Position numbers and translations under genes: made by a program
From: Natronosalvus amylolyticus
GTDB lineage: Archaea > Halobacteriota > Halobacteria > Halobacteriales > Natrialbaceae
NCBI RefSeq assembly: GCF_024298845.1
Contig: NZ_CP101156.1
Span: 1,860,001-1,924,000 of the forward strand
DNA length: 64,000 bases
Direction of reading: 5' to 3'
Shown here: positions 47,774 through 55,628 of the stretch, one piece after another
Layout: each line of letters opens with the position of its first letter
How positions within the stretch are numbered: the stretch's first letter is position 1
Notes under the pieces: model-generated
What the model was told of the DNA's origin: nothing
Database searches by the model: none
Seen by the model: the letters and a program-made list of their open reading frames with translations, nothing else

Positions 47774-48820
47774 ATGGGACGGCGTCGTGATCCAATCGAG
47801 CGGGCCGCCGACTCCTCGGCAGACCTACAGGAAGTGTCGACCTGGGAGCCACGGACGCGTCTGGACCGGTTTGCCGCGTGGCTGTATGCGGCGATCAGCT
47901 ACGGCCTTCACGCTATCGTTATCGCCGTCGCCTTGCTGATTACGATTTCGTTGCTCGTCTCACCCACGGTGTTGGTACTCGATCAACCGCTTGTGGGAAT
48001 GTTCTTTGCGCTCTCTGTCGTCCCAGCAGGGTTGCTCGCGGCGTATATCTGGTATACTGACATCACGACGAACGAGCCGCTGGGCCTGCTCGTCGGAACC
48101 TTCGTCCTCGCCGTGCTGTTTGCGACGTTCGCTGCGGTCACGAACACCGTCGCTGGCGCGTTTTTACACCCGATTCCCGTCATCGGGACCGTCCTCTTTT
48201 TTTACTTGATCGTCGGTCCCGTCGAGGAAACGGTCAAACTACTTGCTGTCCGCGTACTGGCCTACCGGAGCGACAGTTTCAACGCCGTAATCGATGGTGC
48301 AGTGTACGGCGCAATCGCCGGCCTCGGCTTCGCCGCTATCGAGAACGCGCTGTATATCACACAGACGATCGACACCGCCAGCACGGATGCCAGCCTCTTC
48401 GCTGCTGCTACAGGCATTACAACGAGCCGAGCACTCGCCGGACCCGGCCACGTCATCTATTCCGCCATCGCCGGCTACTACCTCGGCCTCGCAAAGTTCA
48501 ATCCCGACAATGCCGGCCCGCTCGTAATCAAAGGCCTGCTGATCGCCGCGTTCGTCCACGGAACCTACAACACGACCGTCCAGATCGTCCCGTCGCTGCT
48601 CGCCGCCAGGTGGGCACTCGGCTCGACCGGCTCCGTCATCGTCTACATCATCGCCTTCGACCTCGTCATCGCCTACTACCTGTACCGGAAGATCAGCCGC
48701 TACCGACGGACCTACCGCGCCGTCAGGAAGGATATCCACGGCCGGTACCCGAGCGAACTAACGGAGTTCGAACCACCACAGCGCTCCCGGGCCGAGAACA
48801 CTCGAGACGAACGCTCCTGA
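47774..48820 (+). CDS. PrsW family intramembrane metalloprotease
   Basis: The 348-residue polytopic protein has the PrsW signatures: VGPVEETVKLLAVRV near residue 147, GLGFAAIENALY near 183, a downstream GPGHVIYSAIAGYY with His, and HGTYNTTV near 261. In Bacillus PrsW cleaves an anti-sigma factor. Archaea lack sigma factors, so the substrate is unknown. The basic N-terminus is cytoplasmic. An AT-rich tract just upstream likely holds the promoter. Confidence 0.9.
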   Translation: MGRRRDPIERAADSSADLQEVSTWEPRTRLDRFAAWLYAAISYGLHAIVIAVALLITISLLVSPTVLVLDQPLVGMFFALSVVPAGLLAAYIWYTDITTNEPLGLLVGTFVLAVLFATFAAVTNTVAGAFLHPIPVIGTVLFFYLIVGPVEETVKLLAVRVLAYRSDSFNAVIDGAVYGAIAGLGFAAIENALYITQTIDTASTDASLFAAATGITTSRALAGPGHVIYSAIAGYYLGLAKFNPDNAGPLVIKGLLIAAFVHGTYNTTVQIVPSLLAARWALGSTGSVIVYIIAFDLVIAYYLYRKISRYRRTYRAVRKDIHGRYPSELTEFEPPQRSRAENTRDERS

Positions 48821-48901
48821 TCCCGTATACGCCGCATCGAAGCATCGGTGGTCGGCCCGCACCTATCCGAGCGTGTTGACGGCTCGGTCTTCAGCGTGTA
48901 T

Positions 48902-49513
48902 CTACGCGAGGGCGTCGACGTGAGCCTCGAGCAAGCCTTCGACGTATTTCGCGATGACGTCGACCTCGAGGTGGACCGGGTCGCCGACCGACTTGTCGGC
49001 AAGCGTCGTCAGATCGTAGGTCGTAGGGATGATAGCGACGGTTACTCGCCCGTCATCGGTCAGTTCGGCGATGGTGAGGCTGATCCCATCGAGAGTGATC
49101 GAACCCTTTTCGACGACGTAACGATCGTACCCTGCGGGCAGTTCGAACTCGAAAAACCAGTCGTCACCGACCGATTCGATCTCGCTCACCGTCGCCACCG
49201 CGTCGACGTGTCCCTGCACGACGTGACCGTCGAACCGCCCGTCGGCGGCCATCGCACGCTCGAGGTTGACCGCATCCCCGACCGTGAGATCGCCGAGGTA
49301 GGTTCGCTCGACGGTTTCACTGGCCAGGAATACCTCGAACCACGCGCCCGAATCGAAGCGTTCGACAGTCAGGCAGGCGCCACTGACACTGATCGACTGA
49401 CCGTGGGCGAGGTCGGTCGCAACCGTATCGGCCCCGATTCGTAGCCGAAGGCCGTCCTCAGTCGCCGTCCGCTCGACGATTTCGCCCGTCTCCTCGACGA
49501 TACCGGTAAACAT
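48902..49513 (-). CDS. ribE: Riboflavin synthase (bacterial-type, alpha chain)
   Basis: The 203-residue enzyme dismutates two 6,7-dimethyl-8-ribityllumazine molecules to riboflavin. It is made of two lumazine-binding repeats: MFTGIVEETGEIVERTATED at the N-terminus with SISVSGACLTVERFDSGAWF, and a second repeat starting GHVVQGHVDAVATVSEIESV. This is the bacterial/eukaryal-type enzyme used by haloarchaea, not the archaeal RibC of methanogens. It is monocistronic here. Confidence 0.95.
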   Translation of the reverse strand: MFTGIVEETGEIVERTATEDGLRLRIGADTVATDLAHGQSISVSGACLTVERFDSGAWFEVFLASETVERTYLGDLTVGDAVNLERAMAADGRFDGHVVQGHVDAVATVSEIESVGDDWFFEFELPAGYDRYVVEKGSITLDGISLTIAELTDDGRVTVAIIPTTYDLTTLADKSVGDPVHLEVDVIAKYVEGLLEAHVDALA

Positions 49514-49667
49514 ACTCGAGAATCACGGCCGAGTTCACATAGGCATGACGAATCTGTAATGTGTTCCAGAATTGTGATGGTAGATGACGGACGCACGGTC
49601 CGCTGATCAAACAGTCGCCCACGAGGTGTCGTCGTCCTTTTACCGACCGGGCCCGATATCGGAGCTA

Positions 49668-49910
49668 ATGGGGATACTGGACACGGTCAAGCTAGCCGGC
49701 GTACTCGTGTTTGCGATACCGGCGGCGCTCGCCGGCCTCGAGATGCTGGTCGTCCGCGGTGAAGTGGGCTACGGAATCGCGTTACTCGTGTTATCGGTCA
49801 TGCTCGTCGTCATCCAACGCCGGCTAAAAACGCCCGGCGACATCCCCGGGCTGGTGCTCGAGCGTGTTCGTGGATCGGGTGGCCACGAGTCCGAAACGAA
49901 CGATCCGTGA
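49668..49910 (+). CDS. Small membrane protein (DUF7533-like)
   Basis: The 80-residue protein starts MGILDTVKLAGVLVFAIPAA. It has two hydrophobic helices (LAGVLVFAIPAALAGLEMLV and YGIALLVLSVMLVVIQRRL) and the LKTPGDIPGLVLERVRG tail, matching short DUF7533-like proteins of haloarchaea. An upstream ATG (49584) would add 28 codons, but they lack conserved character. Function is unknown. Confidence 0.7.
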   Translation: MGILDTVKLAGVLVFAIPAALAGLEMLVVRGEVGYGIALLVLSVMLVVIQRRLKTPGDIPGLVLERVRGSGGHESETNDP

Positions 49911-50128
49911 ACGGTTTCGAGGACAACCCAACAAATTATCCCTTCATCTCACGAAAGGGAACGTGTGCCACCGGTTATGCGCGTCGGTCGACGGGAACTC
50001 ACCTCGACGGAGATACTCGAGCAACTCGAGGCGGGGAACCGCGTCCTCATCGAGGTATCCCTCCTCGGGAAGACCATCGAAATGGCCGTTCGCAGACACC
50101 AGGAGACCTATTACAGAAAGTCAAGGAG

Positions 50129-50152
50129 AAAGCCCACGACTTGAGTCGTGGG
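50129..50152 (+). other. IS left-end guide and hairpin
   Basis: AAAG is followed by cccacgac-ttga-gtcgtggg, an 8-bp perfect stem with a 4-nt loop. In IS608 the AAAG guide pairs with the TTAC cleavage site to position TnpA; the arrangement here is the same. Confidence 0.85.
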
Positions 50153-50253
50153 ATGAATCCCACAACAGACGACACGAACCACGAGCGATAGCCAGTCCGA
50201 GTCTCCCACGCTCATCCATACCTTTACAAAACAATATTTCGTAAGATCTGGTG

Positions 50254-51591
50254 ATGAAGCGAGCCAACCGCTTCAACGTTCGCCCTCGCTCGGGGAAAGA
50301 GCGTGAGGTGTTCGTTCGCTGGTTGGACGCTTCTGCGAGTCTCTGGAACGAGACCAACTACGCTCGCCGCCAAGCCCTTCTTGAAGACGACGAAAGCATC
50401 TGGGACGCCGACACCGGCAAACTCGAAGGCAAATACAAGGGTGTTCTCAGCAGTTCGGTCGCCCAGCAGATCATCCGCAAGAACTCCGAAGCGTGGCGGT
50501 CGTTCTTCTCCAGCAACGAGAAATACCACGCCGGCAAACTCGACGAGAAGCCGTCTCCACCTGGATACTGGGGTAACGAAGACGATGGACGGGTACTCCG
50601 TACGTACGTTCGCAACGACCAGTACACCATCCAATTCGGGAAATATTCCCGGCTTGAAGTCCCGATCGGCTCCGAACTCAAAAACGAACTTGGGTTGAAT
50701 CGGAACCAACGCCTTCGCGTTGAAGTTGCTGGTGAGCCGAAGTGGCGCGGCGAGCAAGGCCGACTCGAACTCGTGTACGACGAAACCGCAGATACGTTCA
50801 GGGCTTATCAACCAGTCACCGTCGACAGTTCTCGACTGGATTCACCACTGGCTTCGGAAGAAGCCGCTCTCGACGTGGGCGCGAACAATCTCGTCGCTTG
50901 CACGACGACAACCGGTTCTCAATACTTGTACGAAGGACGTGAGTTGTTCGAGCGGTTCCGCGAAACCACCGAACAAATCGCGTACTACCAGTCACTCCTC
51001 GAAGACCAGCGCAAATCCAGCAAGCGCATCGACCGCTTGTACCGTAAGCGCACGAATCGGCGCAAACACGCCCAAAACACCCTCGTCCGCGACCTCGTGG
51101 AACGTCTGTACGACGAGGGCGTGTCGACGCTGTACGTAGGCGACATCAAAGGCGTTCTCTCAACACATTGGTCGCCGGTTATAAACTCGAAGACGCACAA
51201 CTTTTGGGCGTACCGCCGGTTCATCAATCGGCTCGAAGACGTGTGCGAAGAGCACGGTATCAGGGTCGAAGAGGAATCTGAAGCGTGGACGAGTCAGGAG
51301 TGTCCCGACTGTGGCGAGCGCGAAGGGACTATTCGCCACGAGGATTCGCTGGCGTGTCCGTGTGGGTTCGAGGGTCACGCCGACCTTGTCGCATCGGAAT
51401 CGTTCCTGAGACAGCAGAACAACACAGTAGGGTCGATGGCACGGCCCGTGTACCTCAAGTGGAACAAACACAGTTGGCGGGAACATCATAGCCCGCCCTC
51501 CATCGCGGTGGAGGCAACGGCCAACGAGGCGTACACAGACCAAAGTACCGCATCGAGCGGAAATATCGCTCTCGGGGACTCAGACGACTGA
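50254..51591 (+). CDS. tnpB: TnpB RNA-guided nuclease
   Basis: The 445-residue protein, from ATG 50254 (GTG 50251 is alternative), is full length. RuvC-I has Asp 207 in [15 protein letters not shown]. The zinc ribbon has Cys 350, 353, 368 and 370 in TSQECPDCG and ACPCGF. RuvC-III has Asp 377 in [12 protein letters not shown]. At the RuvC-II position, where TnpB normally has Glu (vEDL), this protein reads YVGDIKGV, so the catalytic Glu appears displaced or lost. It is probably bound to an RNA made from the right end of the element. Confidence 0.93.
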   Translation: MKRANRFNVRPRSGKEREVFVRWLDASASLWNETNYARRQALLEDDESIWDADTGKLEGKYKGVLSSSVAQQIIRKNSEAWRSFFSSNEKYHAGKLDEKPSPPGYWGNEDDGRVLRTYVRNDQYTIQFGKYSRLEVPIGSELKNELGLNRNQRLRVEVAGEPKWRGEQGRLELVYDETADTFRAYQPVTVDSSRLDSPLASEEAALDVGANNLVACTTTTGSQYLYEGRELFERFRETTEQIAYYQSLLEDQRKSSKRIDRLYRKRTNRRKHAQNTLVRDLVERLYDEGVSTLYVGDIKGVLSTHWSPVINSKTHNFWAYRRFINRLEDVCEEHGIRVEEESEAWTSQECPDCGEREGTIRHEDSLACPCGFEGHADLVASESFLRQQNNTVGSMARPVYLKWNKHSWREHHSPPSIAVEATANEAYTDQSTASSGNIALGDSDD

Positions 51592-51659
51592 GACTCCCAC
51601 GAGAGGAATCTCACGACTTCAGTCGTGGGTGGATGTCAATGTGATACCCCGGTGAAACT
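51500..51659 (+). ncRNA. Predicted omega RNA (reRNA) with guide from the IS right flank
   Basis: TnpB systems transcribe a structured RNA from the end of tnpB through the right end, with the guide being the flanking DNA. Here the scaffold would include the hairpin at 51612-51627 and the guide would begin at 51640 with tgtgataccccggtga. The 5' boundary is not defined by sequence alone. This is a prediction by analogy. Confidence 0.45.
51606..51639 (+). other. IS right-end guide, hairpin and cleavage site
   Basis: GAAT (51606-51609) precedes the hairpin cacgac-ttca-gtcgtg (51612-51627) and the element ends with TCAA (51636-51639). Order and sequences equal those of IS608 right ends. Confidence 0.85.
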
Positions 51660-51704
51660 GCTCACCTTCGAGGACGAGAAGGACTTTCGGGACTGCCTCG
51701 AGCG

Positions 51705-53183
51705 CTATCGCCTCGCTCGCGCGCCGGATGAAAAAGACGAACTCGAAGAACCCGAAACGGCCTGAAGACTGAGAGGTAGCCAACGATGGCGCTCGAGGGA
51801 GCCTGTCTGTGGTGTCGTTCCGTAGTGATCAGCCAGAACATCACCCTGAGTGGCGCCCGATGATGTTGTCCCTTCTATCGACGGATCCGGTGGCTCGTCA
51901 TCGGATATCTGGGCCTCGAGGAATCCGACACGAACGACCACGTCTCGGTCCAGTTGTTCGGTCAGGTGGTCGTCGAATTGTTGGGCAAGGTCGGGTGGGG
52001 CCTCCATATGACGTGGAATGGCGATGAGAACGTTGACCTGTGGCTCGTTTCCGTGGAGGATATCGGCTGGCTCGTATTCGGTGGTCACCGAGATGAGTTC
52101 GACGCCCTCGATGTCCGCCTCATCGAAGTGCTGCTGGAGTTCGTCCTGGGCCTCGCTTTTGAACGCATTGGTCTGGTACGTTGCCAGGGTGACGGCACCG
52201 AGTGCTACCGAGAGGACGACGATAGCGATAACCAGGACGACAACGCGGGACACAACCGCCGATCGGACTCCCTCGGTTGTCCCCGGATCGAGAGGCTTGA
52301 ATCCGGCTAGATAGAAGAGGACCAGCGCCGAGACGTTGATTGCGAGGAGGTTGACGACGACGAGAACAGCGGCGGCAATAGCGACCTCCGGTAATCCGAA
52401 GGCGATACCCAGCCCCGACGTTGCAGCCGGAGGAATGAGCGCAACCGCGATAGCCACGCCCACGAGTGCCGATCCCGCACCTCGGATTATGCTGATCACC
52501 CCGGCGAGTCCCGATCCGAGGGCGAGAAAGAGTGACAGAAAGTTTGGACTCGTTCGCTCGGCTATCTGTGGAATCGTTCGGATATCGAGTTCTGGTGGGA
52601 TGAGAATCGTGTGCTGAATCACCAATCCCATTATCGCGGCAGTCACGATCGCGGCCAACAAACCAACGACCTGTAGCGTGATCCCTCTGGAAGCCATGGC
52701 CTGGTCGTCCAGTATCGTCCCGACACTCGCCGAGATGGCAGGTCCCATCAGCGGTGCGACGACCATTGCGCCAATGATTGTCGCCGCGGAATCGAGAAGC
52801 AACCCTGTCGTCGCAATGATTGTACTCAGGACCAAGAACGCGAAGAACGTAGAGTTGGCCGGTGCGAGGTCCGCTGCCCTGGCGTGTAACTCCTCACGTG
52901 AGATACGTAATCCGGGGAATCGTTCGATCAGGGCGGACAACCGCTCCGAGACGACCGTCTCGGTCGGGAGTATAATTGTATAGGCGTCCGACCGAACACC
53001 AGCATCGGTCAAGCGCTCCAGAATCGTTTCGACGCCGCTCGGCGGAACCGGGAACTGGACCATCGCCTCGAAGTCTCCCCGTCCGACCTCCTCGAAAACC
53101 GCATAGTCGATTCCCTGTTCATCGAGGGCAGTGAGGGCACTGTCTTTTGATCCCTCCGGAATGAGTATCTGTACCAATCGCAT
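51705..53183 (-). CDS. DUF389 / TIGR00341 family membrane protein
   Basis: The 492-residue protein has an N-terminal soluble domain (MRLVQILIPEGSKDSALTAL), followed by about seven hydrophobic helices with the family motifs SAATIIGAMVVAPLMGPAIS and VGVAIAVALIPPAATSGLGI. A C-terminal soluble domain has a Ser-rich tail. The role is unknown, though the family is widespread in archaea and cyanobacteria. The start at 53183 is the second Met of the frame. Its 3' end overlaps the relic 3' fragment of the IS-split gene antisense by 61 bp. Confidence 0.88.
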   Translation of the reverse strand: MRLVQILIPEGSKDSALTALDEQGIDYAVFEEVGRGDFEAMVQFPVPPSGVETILERLTDAGVRSDAYTIILPTETVVSERLSALIERFPGLRISREELHARAADLAPANSTFFAFLVLSTIIATTGLLLDSAATIIGAMVVAPLMGPAISASVGTILDDQAMASRGITLQVVGLLAAIVTAAIMGLVIQHTILIPPELDIRTIPQIAERTSPNFLSLFLALGSGLAGVISIIRGAGSALVGVAIAVALIPPAATSGLGIAFGLPEVAIAAAVLVVVNLLAINVSALVLFYLAGFKPLDPGTTEGVRSAVVSRVVVLVIAIVVLSVALGAVTLATYQTNAFKSEAQDELQQHFDEADIEGVELISVTTEYEPADILHGNEPQVNVLIAIPRHMEAPPDLAQQFDDHLTEQLDRDVVVRVGFLEAQISDDEPPDPSIEGTTSSGATQGDVLADHYGTTPQTGSLERHRWLPLSLQAVSGSSSSSFSSGARARR

Positions 53184-53383
53184 GGAGTTCACACAGCAGA
53201 GACGAGAATAAAACCCGTGTAAGTGAACACAGCCTATGCTATCCAGATGCGAATCCCGCTACACTCTTGCTATGCGTTAACTGCTACGTGAAACGAAAGA
53301 TACCACCAGTTTCACCAAGCGACGCAAGCGGAGAACGCCAGTAACCACCGCACTCGAGGTAAAACCATATTCCGTTCGCGTCG

Positions 53384-54286
53384 CTACTCGATCTCGAGCA
53401 GCCCGTACATGAAGCCAGCGTGCGGTGAGCAGTAGTAGGGCTGTTCGCCGGCGTCCGCTGCCTCCCACTCGAACGTATCGCCTTCGCTCGAGATGGTCGA
53501 ATCGAACGTCTCCCCGCCGCCACGGCGGGTGTCGATATCGTCCGTCGAGGTGACGGTGTGGAAGACGCCGTCGGTGTTGGTCCACCGAATCGTCGCACCG
53601 ACGTCGACGCGGACGTGGTGTGGCTCGAACAGGAAGTTCGGTTCGTTGGTGCCGCCCTCGCCGGCTCGAGTCTCGATTTCGACGATGTCCTTCCCGGTTG
53701 CGTCGACCGGGTCATCGAAGGTGTAAAACTCGGCTTCCGCCTCGTCATCACCGGTTTCGTCGTCAGCATCGGCATCACCGTCGGTATCCTCGTCACCGTC
53801 AGCATCAGCATCACCATCACCATCCTCTTCTGCCAGTTCGTCGTCGGCAACGTCGCCGACGAGGAGATCGGCGACCATTCCACTGCTCTCGTGCGGTTCG
53901 CAGACGTAGTGGTAGTGACCCTCGACCTCGAACGTGAACTCGTACTCGAATCCTTCGTCTTCGATTTCCTGCTGGCCGGCCCAGGTCGAGCCAGCCGGGA
54001 TTTCGGTCGGGACGACGTTGTGGGTATCCGATTCCCAGAGCCAGCGAACGGTGTCGCCGGGTTCGACCTCGAGTGGTTCGGCCGTTCCGGGGGTGAAGAC
54101 GAACTCGTCGTCGGGCCCAACGAGCACCTCGTGGACCTCGTCGCCCTCGTCAGAGGCTCCGCTGTCGGTAGCCCCAGCAGCGTCATCTTCGGCTGCCGGT
54201 GCGAGACAACCCGCGAGGGTGGCGACGCCGAGCCCACCCGATAGCGCGATGAACCGGCGACGCGTCGCCGATTTCGTCCGGGCCAT
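53384..54286 (-). CDS. Two-domain blue-copper (halocyanin-like) lipoprotein
   Basis: The 300-residue Tat lipoprotein (RRRFIALSGGLGVATLAGC, lipobox Cys 27) contains two cupredoxin domains. Domain 1 has ligands His 89, Cys 129, His 132 and Met 137 (DTHNVV; YVCEPHESSGM). Domain 2 has His 243, Cys 286, His 289 and Met 293 (VFHTVTS; YYCSPHAGFM). They are joined by an acidic Asp/Ala/Gly-rich linker (about 150-185). Each domain can hold one type I copper and carry electrons outside the membrane. It is translationally coupled to the upstream gene (TGATG overlap). Confidence 0.92.
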   Translation of the reverse strand: MARTKSATRRRFIALSGGLGVATLAGCLAPAAEDDAAGATDSGASDEGDEVHEVLVGPDDEFVFTPGTAEPLEVEPGDTVRWLWESDTHNVVPTEIPAGSTWAGQQEIEDEGFEYEFTFEVEGHYHYVCEPHESSGMVADLLVGDVADDELAEEDGDGDADADGDEDTDGDADADDETGDDEAEAEFYTFDDPVDATGKDIVEIETRAGEGGTNEPNFLFEPHHVRVDVGATIRWTNTDGVFHTVTSTDDIDTRRGGGETFDSTISSEGDTFEWEAADAGEQPYYCSPHAGFMYGLLEIE

Positions 54287-55416
54287 CAGTCGTCCGTCGG
54301 CGTCGGCATGAAGTTGCGGTCGACACCGATATCCACGTCACCCCACGGCATCTCGAGGTCGCGGACGGCGTGGTGAACGAGCCAGTAGCCCTGGTCGTCC
54401 ACGGTGCTCCCACCGTGACCCGCATCCCAGCTGTCTGCCTCCGACTTGTGGAAGTGCGAGAAGTCATCCGGGTTCGGATTGTCGTCGTTGGTGAAGTTCC
54501 CGGCCTGTCCTATCCCGAAGTAGATCAGGTCGTTGGCTTCCTCCGGGTTGGGGTCGTCGAAGTGGAGGAAGACGATCGTGTCGCTCTCGTTTTCGGTCGG
54601 TGGCTCCCACCAGACGTGAGCAGGCGTGTACGCACGCATCTCGCCGTCGATCTCGCGCTGGTCGTCGTTGGTCCAGTTGTCCGCGAACAACTCGAGGAGC
54701 GCGTCTCGATCCGTATCCGAGAGACTGCCTTCACTGCCGACCTCGAATGTACCCGTGCCTTCACTTCCTTCCTCCGGCGGCGTCGGCATGAAGCCGTAGT
54801 CGACCCCTACCTCAACCTCGCCCCAGGGCATCTCGAAGTCGTCGACCGCGATGTGGGTCAACCAGTAGCCTTCGTCGTCGACAGAGTCGCCGCCGTGACC
54901 GGCTTCCCAGCCCTCAGCGTCGCGTTTGTGAAAGTGAGTGAACTCTTCGTCCGGTTGGCTCTCTTCCGTGAAGACGCCTTTTTTCCCGATGACGATGTAG
55001 CGGAGATTCTCTGCATCCTCCGGGTTCGGATTATCGAGATGGAGCGCGATGAACGTCTCTTCGCTCACCCACTTCCAGACGTGCGCTGGTGTGTAGCTAC
55101 CGCGTTCGCCGTCGATCTCGAGTTGGTCGTCGTTGAATAGCTGATCGTCGAACAGGTCGACGAGTTGCTGGATGGTGGGTTGCTCCGCATCGCCATCGTC
55201 TTGTTCCTGGTCGTCATCCTCATCTCCCTGTTCATCGTCGTGGTCGTCGTCCATTTCATCGGTATCGTCCCCCATCTCGTCGGCATCGTCGTCGCCGGAC
55301 GGTTCGTTTTCAGCATCGTCGCCACCGAGACAGCCGGCTACGGCGAGGGCACCGCTCGCACCGAGAACCTGCAGCAGTCGTCGTCGCTTCATTCGCGAGG
55401 GAATAGTGTTCGGCAT
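54286..55416 (-). CDS. Tat lipoprotein with tandem His-rich domains
   Basis: The 376-residue protein has a Tat signal (MKRRRLLQVLGASGALAVAG) with lipobox Cys 29 and an about 50-residue acidic linker. Two about 140-residue copies of one domain follow, 155-160 residues apart. Both copies share TPAHVW, DxPNPE, HFHK, AGHGG, VDD.GYWL.H.AV, MPWG.V and GVD..FMPTP. Invariant His are 112/267, 161/321, 163/323, 174/334 and 188/348, suggesting a metal or redox site. I do not recognise the family. The start is 55416, with the alternative Met at 55392 just before the twin Arg. The operon with the copper protein suggests a joint role. Confidence 0.85.
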   Translation of the reverse strand: MPNTIPSRMKRRRLLQVLGASGALAVAGCLGGDDAENEPSGDDDADEMGDDTDEMDDDHDDEQGDEDDDQEQDDGDAEQPTIQQLVDLFDDQLFNDDQLEIDGERGSYTPAHVWKWVSEETFIALHLDNPNPEDAENLRYIVIGKKGVFTEESQPDEEFTHFHKRDAEGWEAGHGGDSVDDEGYWLTHIAVDDFEMPWGEVEVGVDYGFMPTPPEEGSEGTGTFEVGSEGSLSDTDRDALLELFADNWTNDDQREIDGEMRAYTPAHVWWEPPTENESDTIVFLHFDDPNPEEANDLIYFGIGQAGNFTNDDNPNPDDFSHFHKSEADSWDAGHGGSTVDDQGYWLVHHAVRDLEMPWGDVDIGVDRNFMPTPTDD

Positions 55417-55628
55417 ACAGACGGACAGTCGACCCCATCAAGGATCACCGTATGTCGGTTGTGTGCCGGGTGTGAACGACAGGAGGTGGTATTAATACGG
55501 CAGGGAGATGGTCTCGACACGAGCGCGTGCTGTCTGCTCGAGAGCCGAAGATGAATCTGCCATCATCGCTAGCCGAGCCCTCGAGACTGGCTACCGTCGT
55601 GGCAGCGTTGAATGCGCGGAGATGAGGT

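Larger units (their letters stand above)
50115..51639 (+). mobile_element. IS200/IS605-type element carrying only tnpB
   Basis: The 1525-bp element lies exactly between TTAC (50111-50114) and the resumption of the host gene; it ends in TCAA (51636-51639) and has no target duplication. The left end has AAAG (50129-50132) directly before a perfect hairpin (50133-50152). The right end has GAAT (51606-51609) just before a similar hairpin (51612-51627). These are the IS608 cleavage and guide sequences. No TnpA (Y1 transposase) gene is present, so it must move in trans. Confidence 0.93.
49977..51765 (+). pseudogene. Small conserved gene split by the IS element
   Basis: Codons 1-46 (49977-50114) end in ...GAG ACC TAT TAC; the reading frame resumes exactly at 51640 with TGT GAT ACC CCG and ends at the TGA at 51763-51765. 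Joining the two parts restores an 87-codon gene (MRVGRRELTSTEILEQLEAG at the start, ETYYCDTPVKLLTFEDEKD across the join), which recalls short conserved haloarchaeal proteins with a YYCDTP motif. At present the 5' part runs into the IS and stops at 50142-50144 after nine foreign codons. The 3' part overlaps the convergent DUF389 gene antisense. Confidence 0.85.
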
